NCBI GenBank assembly: GCA_934149405.1
Contig: CAKPEV010000001.1
Coordinates: 62,001-126,000, forward strand
Direction: 5' to 3'
DNA: 64,000 bases
Origin: an uncultured Clostridia bacterium
Lineage (GTDB): Bacteria; Bacillota; Clostridia; TANB77; UBA1234
Shown: piece by piece, positions 28,384-37,362 of the stretch
Layout: the number at the start of each line of letters is the position of its first letter
How positions within the stretch are numbered: position 1 is the stretch's first letter
The notes under the pieces: model-generated
What the model saw: only the letters and a program-made list of their open reading frames with translations
What the model was told of the DNA's origin: nothing
The model's database searches: none
Position numbers and translations under genes: made by a program

Positions 28384-30057
28384 ATGGCTTTTGATGGCAT
28401 TACAACAAAAAATATTTTAATCGAATTAAATAATAATTTAATAAATGCTCGCATAGAAAAAATATATGTTCCTACCAAAAATGATATTTTTCTATGCTTT
28501 CACACTAAAAACAGAGATAATTTAAAATTGCTTATTTCTATAGATGCAAATAATGCAAGAATTCATTTTTCTAATAACGTAAAGGAAAATCCTTCAAAAG
28601 CACCTCAAATATGCATGATTTTAAGAAAACATTTACAAGGTGCTAAGCTATTATCTATTTCTCAATATGGACTTGATAGGGTTATAACCTTTAAATTTGA
28701 AAATATAAATGAACTTGGCGATTTAGTTCAAAAATCACTAATTGTTGAACTTATGGGAAAATACAGTAATGTAATATTAATAGATGACAAAGAAAAAATT
28801 ATTGATTCAATGCGACATGTTGATATTACTATGAGTTCTGTACGTGAGGTGTTGCCTAACAAAAATTATATTTTACCAACCACACTTGGAAAGAAGAATT
28901 TTACTGCATTATCTTTTGATGAATTTTCAGAAACTCTAATTAATTCTGATTCTTTAGATTTGCCTAGTGCGATTTCAAATAATCTTATTGGATTTAGCAA
29001 ATCATTTGTTAATTCATTTTTAAAAGAATTGCAATTATCAAATGTTGATGTATCAAGAGAAAATTTGAAGATAATTTACGATAAATTAATTGATGTTTTT
29101 AAGACTATGGAGAATGCATCATTCAATTTCAAAATGACAGAAAACGAAAAAGATTATCACTTAGATATTAATGATATTTGCAAAGAAAACTTAGCTTTAT
29201 CAACGTTTTTAGATGAATACTATTCTAAAAAAGAAAGTGTGTCTCTAATAAAAAATGCAAAAATGAATATCGAACATGACGTTAATTCTCACATTTCTAA
29301 ATTGAGTAAAAAATTAGCAAATGTTAATGAAATTTTATTAGATAGCGAAAACTTAGAAAAATATAAACAGTTTGGTGAACTATTAAATTGCAATATGCAT
29401 AATTTGAGCATTGGAATGGAAAAAATAGACGTAATTAATTTTTATGACAATAATAATTTAATTACTATTCCTCTACAAAAAAATCTTACTCCATCAAGAA
29501 ATGCTCAAAACTATTTTAAAAAATATAACAAATTAAAGAATTCAATAGTTCATGCAACCGCTTACAAAAAAGAATTTGAAACAGATATCGATTATTTAAA
29601 CTCTGTTGTATGCGAATTAGAGCTTGCTGAATCACTAAAAGAAATTGATGAGATTCGTGAAGAATTAGTAAGTAGTGGATATATTAAAAAAGCGTATAAA
29701 TCAAATAAAAAGCGTGACGACTTACCTTCGGAGCCAATAAAATATGAATATAACGGCATTACAATTCTTGTTGGAAGAAACAACGTTCAAAATGATAAAC
29801 TTACATTTAAAATTGCCAAAAAGACAGATATGTGGCTGCACACAAAAAAGATTCATGGAAGCCATGTGATAATAAAAAGTGATAATGTTTCAGATGACGT
29901 ACTGCTTTATGCTGCCAAACTCGCTGTTATGCACAGTGCCGGAAAGAATTCTTCTAAAGTAGAAGTAGACTATACACAAGTAAAATTCGTCCATAAAGAA
30001 GCTGGTGCAAAACCAGGAATGGTTGTTTACACAGACTATCACACTGTAATAGTTTAA
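28384..30057 (+). CDS. rqcH: Ribosome quality-control NFACT protein RqcH
   Basis: 557 residues, typical length. N-terminal NFACT-N domain (MAFDGITTKNILIELNN), central coiled coil (about 270-440) and C-terminal NFACT-R domain (MWLHTKKIHGSHVII, DYTQVKFVHKEAGAKPGMV). RqcH binds 50S subunits with a stuck peptidyl-tRNA and recruits alanyl-tRNA to add degradation tails. It acts with RqcP, also in this window at 34068. AAAGGA site. It reads in the opposite direction to its neighbours. Confidence 0.93.
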   Translation: MAFDGITTKNILIELNNNLINARIEKIYVPTKNDIFLCFHTKNRDNLKLLISIDANNARIHFSNNVKENPSKAPQICMILRKHLQGAKLLSISQYGLDRVITFKFENINELGDLVQKSLIVELMGKYSNVILIDDKEKIIDSMRHVDITMSSVREVLPNKNYILPTTLGKKNFTALSFDEFSETLINSDSLDLPSAISNNLIGFSKSFVNSFLKELQLSNVDVSRENLKIIYDKLIDVFKTMENASFNFKMTENEKDYHLDINDICKENLALSTFLDEYYSKKESVSLIKNAKMNIEHDVNSHISKLSKKLANVNEILLDSENLEKYKQFGELLNCNMHNLSIGMEKIDVINFYDNNNLITIPLQKNLTPSRNAQNYFKKYNKLKNSIVHATAYKKEFETDIDYLNSVVCELELAESLKEIDEIREELVSSGYIKKAYKSNKKRDDLPSEPIKYEYNGITILVGRNNVQNDKLTFKIAKKTDMWLHTKKIHGSHVIIKSDNVSDDVLLYAAKLAVMHSAGKNSSKVEVDYTQVKFVHKEAGAKPGMVVYTDYHTVIV

Positions 30058-30093
30058 AAAGCAAATCACTACTAGAATTTTGTCTTTTAACGT

Positions 30094-30143
30094 AAAAAGT
30101 CCATCCAATGCTGAAATATATAGCATTGAGTGGACTTTTTATT
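30094..30143. terminator. Bidirectional terminator between rqcH and the GH18 gene
   Basis: AAAAAGTCCA...CCAATGCT pairs with AGCATTG...TGGACTTTTT around an 8-base loop. Confidence 0.85.
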
Positions 30144-30188
30144 TACTCGATACTTTCATGCGTGCTTAATAAATTATTTTTTCTTTAT

Positions 30189-31517
30189 CTATGCACACAT
30201 TTTCAAATTAGGTTTAAAGTTCTTTTTCGAATATGTTTTTATTAAAATCTTTTTGTCTTTTACAAATTTCAAATTTTCGTTAATTTCAATAGCCTCAATA
30301 ATTTCATACTTCTTTTCTGCTAATTCTTTAAAATTGCTTATATCCCTAATACTTACGCCTTCGAATTTTGTTTTTTTCCATGGAATATTTATTTTTATTT
30401 CAATTGGTTTTACTTTGATTATTTTTGCATATGCATCCGCTCTTTTTCTGATTCTTATTTCATCTTCGCTTTCATATGCAGTCTCATTTAAAGCATCCTT
30501 GTAATACTCCCAAAATGCCTTGCTTTCATTATCTAATGCCCATAATCCAGCACCCAACAAATTATATTTATTTATAAGCTTTAATTTTGCTTTTATGCTA
30601 TTTTCATTTTCATACCATATATTGTATACACCTGCATCTAGATATCTTCCATTAACAAATGCATTTGTACGTATTTCATCAATCTCCACCTTTAGCTTTG
30701 GTGTCATCGTGTGAGTATCAAATTCCGGAACATTCCTATACTTCTTAATTATATTTTCAACACAACCGATTACTATGGCCTCTCCTCCATATTCTTCTCC
30801 CTCTTTCCAAAACCTGCCGTACAATGGTATTCCAAGTACTAACTTGTCTTTAGAAACATTTTCTAGGACTGCTTTTATTGACTTTTCAACAAAGTCAATA
30901 CCCGCTACAGGTCCCGGACTTCCACCTTGGCAATGTTCATCATATGCCATTAAAATTAAATAATCCGTGCACTGAGCCAACTTTTCGTAATCATATGCAG
31001 CTACCCACGTCGTTTCAAGTTTTTCTGGATTAGCTGCAACAGCAATTGATAACATTTTATCATCTGGAAGCGCTTCTCTAAGTAGTTCCATAAATGTTGT
31101 TAATTTATTTCTATAACCGCTTGTTAAATTTTCAAGATCTATATTTATTCCGTCTAAATCATATTCGTTTACAGCATTTACAATATCCTCAACTAATTTT
31201 TCCGGCTTATCCAATGCTTTTTTCGCCTTTTTTCTCTCCCAATGGTTACTTAAAAAAGGGGTTACTTTTATATTTTTCTCATGCATTTCTGCTATAAATT
31301 CTTTATTCATTAAGCTATTTATAACAAGTCTTCCATTTGAATTTAAATCAAAGCTAGTTGGGGAAACTACGTTTACCGACTCATTGGTGTTTTCAACTAT
31401 CTGCGAGTGGGTTATTGAAGAATTGTATATGTATCCAATGCTTAGACGCTCTTTCGCTAATGTCGACGTTGGAATAGCTATTATAATTAGACTTGCTATT
31501 AACATTGCTTTCTTCAT
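30189..31517 (-). CDS. Family 18 glycoside hydrolase, secreted
   Basis: 442 residues from the ATG at 31517 (GAGGGTGAG site and signal peptide MKKAMLIASLIIIAIPT). The GH18 active-site strand LDGINIDLENL carries the DxxDxDxE-type residues. Other family blocks are YLILMAYDEH and GIPLYGRFWKEG. Such proteins in spore formers often act on spore or vegetative peptidoglycan (SleL/YaaH type) or chitin-like sugars. The C-terminal 100 residues are basic. It is closely related to the GH18 domain at 31974-33552. Confidence 0.88.
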   Translation of the reverse strand: MKKAMLIASLIIIAIPTSTLAKERLSIGYIYNSSITHSQIVENTNESVNVVSPTSFDLNSNGRLVINSLMNKEFIAEMHEKNIKVTPFLSNHWERKKAKKALDKPEKLVEDIVNAVNEYDLDGINIDLENLTSGYRNKLTTFMELLREALPDDKMLSIAVAANPEKLETTWVAAYDYEKLAQCTDYLILMAYDEHCQGGSPGPVAGIDFVEKSIKAVLENVSKDKLVLGIPLYGRFWKEGEEYGGEAIVIGCVENIIKKYRNVPEFDTHTMTPKLKVEIDEIRTNAFVNGRYLDAGVYNIWYENENSIKAKLKLINKYNLLGAGLWALDNESKAFWEYYKDALNETAYESEDEIRIRKRADAYAKIIKVKPIEIKINIPWKKTKFEGVSIRDISNFKELAEKKYEIIEAIEINENLKFVKDKKILIKTYSKKNFKPNLKMCA

Positions 31518-31642
31518 ATACTCACCCTCTTCCTTTGTTATCATATATAAATATTTTAACATCATATACAGGGCTTTTCAATGGGTAAAAGCCTTGTAAC
31601 CCTTGTGGCTCTTATATCCGTACAAAAGAAAATTTTCAAAAG

Positions 31643-31680
31643 AAAAAGGAATGATTAAGGTTATTAATCATTCCTTTTTG
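31643..31680 (-). terminator. Terminator of the small membrane protein gene
   Basis: AAAAAGGAATGATTA pairs with TAATCATTCCTTTTT directly after the gene at 31685. Confidence 0.85.
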
Positions 31681-31684
31681 AATT

Positions 31685-31900
31685 TTACCGTTCGTTCTTA
31701 CGGGTTACTATTGCCATGATAATTGTTACAATGATTGAAATTATCATACAACACACAATTGTCCGCCAATCCGTAGCAATTCCAAAAGCTTTCGAAGCGC
31801 TTGCAATAATCGCCTTAATTGCTTCAAAAACCTCGTAAGCTATGAAAACCGTAAGAACTGTCCCTGCCCATAATGCAAGAAAATTCCATAAATGTTTCAT
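31685..31900 (-). CDS. Small membrane protein of unknown function, atypical codon use
   Basis: 71 residues with two hydrophobic segments (about 8-30 and 48-64) and a charged tail TRKNER. AAGGAG site at good spacing and its own terminator. Two in-frame CGG codons (31763-31765 in DWRTIV, and the last codon 31688-31690) and CGT codons make its arginine use unlike the neighbouring AT-rich genes. A +1 shift at the first CGG would meet a stop within a few codons, so CGG is read as arginine if the annotated protein is made. Possibly phage or mobile-element derived. Confidence 0.65.
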   Translation of the reverse strand: MKHLWNFLALWAGTVLTVFIAYEVFEAIKAIIASASKAFGIATDWRTIVCCMIISIIVTIIMAIVTRKNER

Positions 31901-31973
31901 TATGAACTCCTTATATAATTTTTTTATTGCAAGAATATATTAACATAATTTGTGTAAAATGTCAACCTTATCC

Positions 31974-33552
31974 CTATTTGTACATGTTTTTTAACAAAAC
32001 TGCGATTTCAGCTCTTGTAATACTATTTTTAGGTTTAAATGTGCCATCTGCATATCCATTTATTATACCTCTTTGAGCTAGTTTCATTATATATTGATAT
32101 GACCAATCATTTTCAGACACATCCGAAAAACCGTTCAACCGTAGTGCTTGCATCATTTTCTTCAATTAACATACTTAGAATTTTGGCAACCTCTTCCCTT
32201 GTTATACTCTCGTCTGGTCTAAAACTTTTATTTGCATATCCTTCTATTATTCCGGTTTTTGTAAGGACGTTTATTTCATTTTTTGCCCAATGCTTATTTA
32301 CATCGTAATAAAGCGTATCATTTGTGTGCGTAGTATCTAATTCTAGTATTCTTGTAATAATCACCGAAAATTCCGCCCTTGTCAGTTTTTCATTAGGTTT
32401 ATAATACTCACTTGTTTTGCCGTTAACCCAACCTTTTTGCTTTACAAATTCTATAGCGTCCTTTGCCCATGCTACTTCGCCTACATCCAAAAATTCTTTT
32501 TTCTCATTTCCTAAGTATTTAGAATAATCGCTCCACACATCACTAGTTTCCTGTCCTAAACTCCAACATCCAATGCCTTTCAAGTTATATTTTTTTATAA
32601 GTTGTATTTTTTCTTGAATACTCTTAGAATTTTCAAAATAAAATGTATATGTTCCTGCGTACAAAGTTCTTCCATTTATAGAAGGCTTTAAGTCTCCTGC
32701 TCTAATTTTTATAATCGCACGTGCCGTAGCAGTTTCTTCATCATATGAAACTTCCGAATTGTAATTATTAATAAGACTTTGTATTTTATTTAATGTTACG
32801 CCATAGCCTCCTGCCGTACTACCATTCTTCCAATATCGACCGTAGAATGGCAATCCTACAACTATTTTTTCAGCAGAGACTCTTTGTAATGCATACTTAA
32901 TTGAATTTTCTATAAAACTTTTACTAGCTACTGAGCCTTCTGTTCCACCTTCATAATGTTCATCATATGCCATAATCATTAAATAATCTGCATACTGGGC
33001 TAATCTTTCATAATCGTATGACCCCTGCCAACCATTTTTATAATTATTTGGATTAGCTGCAACCGCTACAGAAACAGTCTTTTCTTCTGGCAATTTACTA
33101 CGTAATAATCTAACTAATTCAATATAATTCTCCTTATCTTTTTCTGTCACATTTTCAATGTCAATATTTATTCCATCTAAATTATATTGATTAATTACAT
33201 AAGCTAAATCATTTGAAAGCTGTTCTCTATTACTAAGAGCAGCTCTTCCCTTAGCTCTGTCCCAATGATTACTTAAAAAAGGAGTTACTCTAATTGATTT
33301 ACTATGCATTTCTTTTATTAATGTTTTATCAACATAGTTAAGCGACAAGTTTCCGTTATCATCCAAATCAAAATAACTCGGTGATACAACATTTACAGAG
33401 TTATCATTTCTATTTACTAAAGAAATATAATCATAATTGCCGTACAGATATGCCATACTAATCTTATTAGCATTGCTAATTTTCAAGTTGCCAATTAATA
33501 TCATTAGCAAAATAAGTATCGCTACAAACTTAATTCTCAATTTATTATCCAC
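31974..33552 (-). CDS. GH18 glycoside hydrolase with three SLH motifs, +1 shift at CGG
   Basis: About 525 residues if the C at 32133 is skipped. GTG start at 33552 with AAGGAGG. Signal segment (residues 7-28), GH18 catalytic domain (LDGINIDIENVTEK; LMIMAYDEHYEGG; GLPFYGRYWKNG), then SLH motifs (LDVGEVAWAKDAIEFVKQKG; INVLTKTGIIEGYANKSFRP; IMKLAQRGIINGYADGTFKP). The shift lies at the start of the third SLH motif. Without it the protein ends after GCV and lacks that motif. Probably a wall-anchored peptidoglycan or polysaccharide hydrolase. Confidence 0.78.
32130..32133 (-). other. Putative +1 recoding site CGGT in the GH18-SLH gene
   Basis: The upstream frame reads GTT GAA CGG TTT TTC GGA TGT. 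Without the C it reads GTT GAA GGT TTT TCG GAT GTG, giving G-F-S-D-V, the usual start of an SLH motif. One T fewer in the T5 run would also fit. Confidence 0.65.
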
Positions 33553-33704
33553 TCTTGTTTCCTCCTTATGTAATCTTCTACTTTTATTTTAAAATCACAT
33601 AATTCTATAAACAATGCAAAAATTTTTCCTCTTTTGTAGATTTTTTGTAATAATCAATTTGATGATTAGATTGATATTTTACTAAAAATATTTTTAAACA
33701 TAAG

Positions 33705-33735
33705 CAAAACGGAGGTCTATAACCTCCGTTTAATT
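33705..33735 (-). terminator. Terminator after the rhodanese gene
   Basis: AAACGGAGGT pairs with ACCTCCGTTT around a 5-base loop; its right arm overlaps the end of the gene. Confidence 0.85.
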
Positions 33736-34014
33736 TTCTATACCACCTTGCAAATTATATACGTTTGCATATCCTAATCTTTCAAGCATGTCAGTTGCTG
33801 CAACGCTCCTTATACCTTTTAAACAATAAACAACAATTAATTCATTTCTATCTGGTAAATAATAATATGCATAATTATTTATTTGCTCGACAGGAATATT
33901 TATACTACCTTGCAAGTGCTTTCTATAGTAATCCTCTTCTAACTGAGTATCTATGAGCTTTGCATTATAATTTACAACTAAATCCATAGCTTGGTCATAT
34001 GATACATTTTTCAT
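33730..34014 (-). CDS. Single-domain rhodanese-like protein
   Basis: 94 residues from the ATG at 34014 (GAGTGG site). Rhodanese features are AKLIDTQLEEDYYRKHLQGSINIPV and the active-site loop VVYCLKGIRS with the catalytic Cys, then LERLGYANVYNLQGGI. It probably transfers sulfane sulfur in the cytoplasm. It follows rqcP. Confidence 0.88.
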   Translation of the reverse strand: MKNVSYDQAMDLVVNYNAKLIDTQLEEDYYRKHLQGSINIPVEQINNYAYYYLPDRNELIVVYCLKGIRSVAATDMLERLGYANVYNLQGGIEN

Positions 34015-34067
34015 AAGCACCACTCCATACTCATATTGTATGCGCCTATGGCAAATATGTGCCAAGC

Positions 34068-34313
34068 CTATTCTTCAATTATTTTAAACATTTCTGATGC
34101 TTCTTCTTTTTTTATTATTTCATCTACTCTTGTTATCTCAAATTTTATTGTTTTCTCTCCGAATTTTATTTCAACTATATCTCCACATTTTACATTTGAT
34201 GAAGCTTTTGCAATTCTTCCATTTATCATTACTCTTCCAGAATCACACGCTTCGTTAGCTACCGTTCTTCTTTTTATAACTCTGCTAACTTTTAAGAACT
34301 TGTCTAATCTCAT
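34068..34313 (-). CDS. rqcP: RqcP (YabO), S4-domain ribosome quality-control protein
   Basis: 81 residues, nearly all S4 domain (MRLDKFLKVSRVIKRRTVAN ... GRVMINGRIAKASSNVKCGD). RqcP cooperates with RqcH in alanine tailing on obstructed 50S subunits. The position after HU is the usual Firmicutes arrangement. Confidence 0.93.
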   Translation of the reverse strand: MRLDKFLKVSRVIKRRTVANEACDSGRVMINGRIAKASSNVKCGDIVEIKFGEKTIKFEITRVDEIIKKEEASEMFKIIEE

Positions 34314-34340
34314 ACTTTTGTTATTCCCTCCGATATATTA

Positions 34341-34376
34341 ATTTAAAAAAATGGACTGCCGAAAGGCAATCCATAA
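34341..34376 (-). terminator. Terminator of the HU gene
   Basis: ATGGACTGCC pairs with GGCAATCCAT with one mismatch, followed by TTTTTTT on the minus strand. Confidence 0.8.
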
Positions 34377-34381
34377 TTAAA

Positions 34382-34660
34382 CTATTTCTTATTTACTAAA
34401 TCTTTTAATGGCTTACCAGCTTTGAATACTGGAGCTTTAGAAGCAGGTATCTTAATTTCCTCTTTAGTTTGAGGGTTTCTACCTTTTCTTGGAGCTCTTT
34501 TTCTAACTTCGAAAGAACCAAATCCAACTAATTGAACTTTGTCACCTTTCTTTAAAGCTGTTTCAACAGCGTTAATAAATGCATTTAAAGCAGCTTCTGC
34601 TGATTTCTTAGAAATATCTGCATCTTCTGCAATTTTAGCAACTAAATCAAGTTTGTTCAT
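34382..34660 (-). CDS. hup: HU-type nucleoid protein
   Basis: 92 residues: MNKLDLVAKIAEDADISKK, GFGSFEVRKRAPRKGRNPQT and the C-terminal FKAGKPLKDLVN match bacterial HU throughout. It binds and bends DNA as a dimer and is an abundant chromosome protein. Strong AGGAGG site and its own terminator. Confidence 0.97.
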   Translation of the reverse strand: MNKLDLVAKIAEDADISKKSAEAALNAFINAVETALKKGDKVQLVGFGSFEVRKRAPRKGRNPQTKEEIKIPASKAPVFKAGKPLKDLVNKK

Positions 34661-34823
34661 TATAATACTACCTCCTAATTAAATTTTGTTTTGATATAGC
34701 CTTTACATCTATATTCCTATATTTATATTTCGCCATTTCTTTTAATAATCCTGCTTTTTTTCTGCTATTTTTCAACTTTTTTTATAAAAAATGTTGATTT
34801 TTCAACGTTTTATTCAATTATGT

Positions 34824-36548
34824 TTACTTTGTTTCTGTTGTATGAGACTTTACAAGTTTTATTTTTTCTAAAAATCTATATATTTTATCACCATATGGCA
34901 ACATATGATAATCATCTCTGTCAAAAACACCGATTAAGATTATTCCAAAGAAATAAACTATTATTGCAATTAGTATTGCCATCAATGTAGCAATTGATGT
35001 ACGATTCAATATCATTAAAACACCTTTATGAGTTAACACTGCCATTATTCCCATTATTAATGTTACAATCAAAGGTTTTAAAATACCTTGTTTATAATCC
35101 ATATTTAATTTCAAACTTCTATGTAAAAATACTATGTTTATTATCATTGCAACCAGTGAACATACAATAGAACCTATTGCTGCTCCATTAATTCCTATTG
35201 CCGGAATTAATAAGACATTTACAACTACTTTTGCTAAAGCTCCAATCGCAAGTCCTATCGCTGGCACCATTACTTTTCCAAGTCCTTGTAATGCTCCACT
35301 CAACGTTTGATTCATAAGTGTAAATATTACTACTAAAGAACTTAATTTTAGTAACATTGGTGCTTCAACTGCAACTGCATTTGGGAATAGCAATGTTAAT
35401 ATCGGTTCAGCTAAAACTGCCATTCCTACTGCACATGGTAAAGCAATTAGTAATGTTGTTCTAATCGAAAAAGCAATTCTTCTTCTTGCTGTTTTTTCAT
35501 CATTCTTTGCCATAGCTTCCGATATGGTTGGTACCAAAGCTGTTGAAAACGCTATATTTAACGCTGTAGGTAAACCTATTAGCATATCTATTTTCCCTGA
35601 TAATATTCCATACAATCTTGTTGCTTCAGCCGTTATCATTTCAGTAGTTCCAAACATTTGACTTGTAAGTCTTTTTTTCAAACCACCAATTACTGTGAAT
35701 GTATCTATATTTCTATTAATAGCGGAAATTATTGATGCTAATGATATTGGTATTGAAAACTTTAATATTGTTTTTATTATATCTTTTTTAGCATGTTTTT
35801 CATAAGTTCCTGTAGCCTCATTTATGTCCTTCCAAATTTCTTTTTTTCTCTTATTATAAAATCTGAATAGATATATAAAGCTGCAAAATGCTGCAAGTGT
35901 TGATGCAAAGTTTGCTGCTACCGCCATTGCTTCTGTAACATTTGACTCTGATACATTTAATAATCTTGATATTGCACTCGGATTGGTACTTGCTAAAAAT
36001 CTTATTAAAAGAACAAGAATTATTGTAAAAGAACTCTTAAAAAATTGTTCTAATATCTGCGAATTAGATGTTGCTTTCATGTTATACATTCCATTAAAGT
36101 AACCTCTAATAACTGCAGCTATCGCAACAAAAAATATCGCTGGCGATAATGCTTTCATAACTCCTGTTACAGCCGGATTTCCAATCCATTTAGTTGCTAT
36201 AAGTTCCGCTCCAAAAAATAGGAACAACGCACCAGTTAATCCAATGGCTCCAAATAACATTAATGCAACTTTAAATATATCATGTGCCTCTTTGTTTTTT
36301 CCTAATGCAATACGCTCTGAAACAAGTTTTGCAATCGCACTAGGTACACCAATTGATGCAAATGCTAAAAGTAATGTGTATATCTGATATCCAGCACCAT
36401 ATAAGCCATTTCCTTCATCACCGAATCCATCTACATTGGTAATTACAAGTCTATATAAAAGTCCCAACACTTTTACTATTATCTGTGCAAAAAGGATTGT
36501 CATTACGCCTTCCATAAAAGTTTGTTTTTTATTTACTTTTTTCTCCAT
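34824..36548 (-). CDS. spoVB: SpoVB/MATE-type polysaccharide flippase
   Basis: 574 residues from the ATG at 36548 (GGAG 8 bases before; the upstream double ATG has no site). About 14 membrane segments and the family blocks GLLYRLVITNVDGFGDEGNG and GVPSAIAKLVSER place it with SpoVB and related lipid-linked oligosaccharide flippases. SpoVB is involved in spore cortex synthesis. It lies next to spoVT, as in many Clostridia. Confidence 0.85.
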   Translation of the reverse strand: MEKKVNKKQTFMEGVMTILFAQIIVKVLGLLYRLVITNVDGFGDEGNGLYGAGYQIYTLLLAFASIGVPSAIAKLVSERIALGKNKEAHDIFKVALMLFGAIGLTGALFLFFGAELIATKWIGNPAVTGVMKALSPAIFFVAIAAVIRGYFNGMYNMKATSNSQILEQFFKSSFTIILVLLIRFLASTNPSAISRLLNVSESNVTEAMAVAANFASTLAAFCSFIYLFRFYNKRKKEIWKDINEATGTYEKHAKKDIIKTILKFSIPISLASIISAINRNIDTFTVIGGLKKRLTSQMFGTTEMITAEATRLYGILSGKIDMLIGLPTALNIAFSTALVPTISEAMAKNDEKTARRRIAFSIRTTLLIALPCAVGMAVLAEPILTLLFPNAVAVEAPMLLKLSSLVVIFTLMNQTLSGALQGLGKVMVPAIGLAIGALAKVVVNVLLIPAIGINGAAIGSIVCSLVAMIINIVFLHRSLKLNMDYKQGILKPLIVTLIMGIMAVLTHKGVLMILNRTSIATLMAILIAIIVYFFGIILIGVFDRDDYHMLPYGDKIYRFLEKIKLVKSHTTETK

Positions 36549-36704
36549 ATGTATTTTCTCCATCATATATAATATTATTTTTACTATATAAATTATAGTG
36601 TTTCAATCTTAAAATATCAAGGTATTTTACAAACAATGCACAATTATGAACATTGTTTAATGTGTATTCATCGCCATACATATTTTAATAAAAATTGTTA
36701 TTAT

Positions 36705-36736
36705 ACGCAAAAATGGAGAAGTTCTACTCCTCCATT
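36705..36736 (-). terminator. Terminator overlapping the end of spoVT
   Basis: AAATGGAG pairs with CTCCATTT, with T residues following on the minus strand. Confidence 0.75.
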
Positions 36737-37278
36737 TGTTTTCCTAAAAAACCAGCAGCTGATTGAACTACTTTCATTTCAACTTCATTCATTTTTGCAC
36801 TTGGTTCAGTTGAAAGTAGCATTACAGTCCCTATTGTGTCCCCTTCAGCTATTATTGGATATATAACTTGCGATGTGTACTTTTCGCTTTCAGCATCAGT
36901 TAATAAAACTGGCATGTGCTTTTCATCTTTATTCTTTGATGCCCAAACCATTTTATCTTCCATTAGCTTTTCTAGTTCTGTACTTACGCTTTTTTCTAAA
37001 TATTCTTTTTTTGGTGCCCCAGAAACAGCTATTATTGTATCTTTATCACTTATGCATGCAATATGCCCAGTAGCCTTTGCAAGAGCTTCTGTATATTGAG
37101 TAGCGAATTCACTAAGTTCACCTATCGGAGAATATTTCTTTAAGATTATTTCTCCTTCTTTATCAGTGAAGATTTCTAGTGGATCCCCTTCTCTAATTCT
37201 AAGTGTTTTTCTTATTTCTTTTGGAATTACTATTCTTCCTAAATCATCAATTCTTCTGACAACTCCAGTTGCTTTCAA
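36724..37278 (-). CDS. spoVT: Sporulation regulator SpoVT
   Basis: 184 residues. N-terminal AbrB-type swapped-hairpin DNA-binding domain (MKATGVVRRIDDLGRIVIPKEIRKTL) and C-terminal GAF domain (about 56-180). SpoVT modulates late forespore genes. AAGGAGGG site. It supports a spore-forming lineage or a recent spore-forming ancestry. Confidence 0.95.
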   Translation of the reverse strand: MKATGVVRRIDDLGRIVIPKEIRKTLRIREGDPLEIFTDKEGEIILKKYSPIGELSEFATQYTEALAKATGHIACISDKDTIIAVSGAPKKEYLEKSVSTELEKLMEDKMVWASKNKDEKHMPVLLTDAESEKYTSQVIYPIIAEGDTIGTVMLLSTEPSAKMNEVEMKVVQSAAGFLGKQMEE

Positions 37279-37362
37279 ATTTCTCCCTCCTTTTTTAACA
37301 TCCTGCTCTTATTATTGTGCTTTCTGTCAAAAAATATACATTATGGGAGAAATTTATTCATT

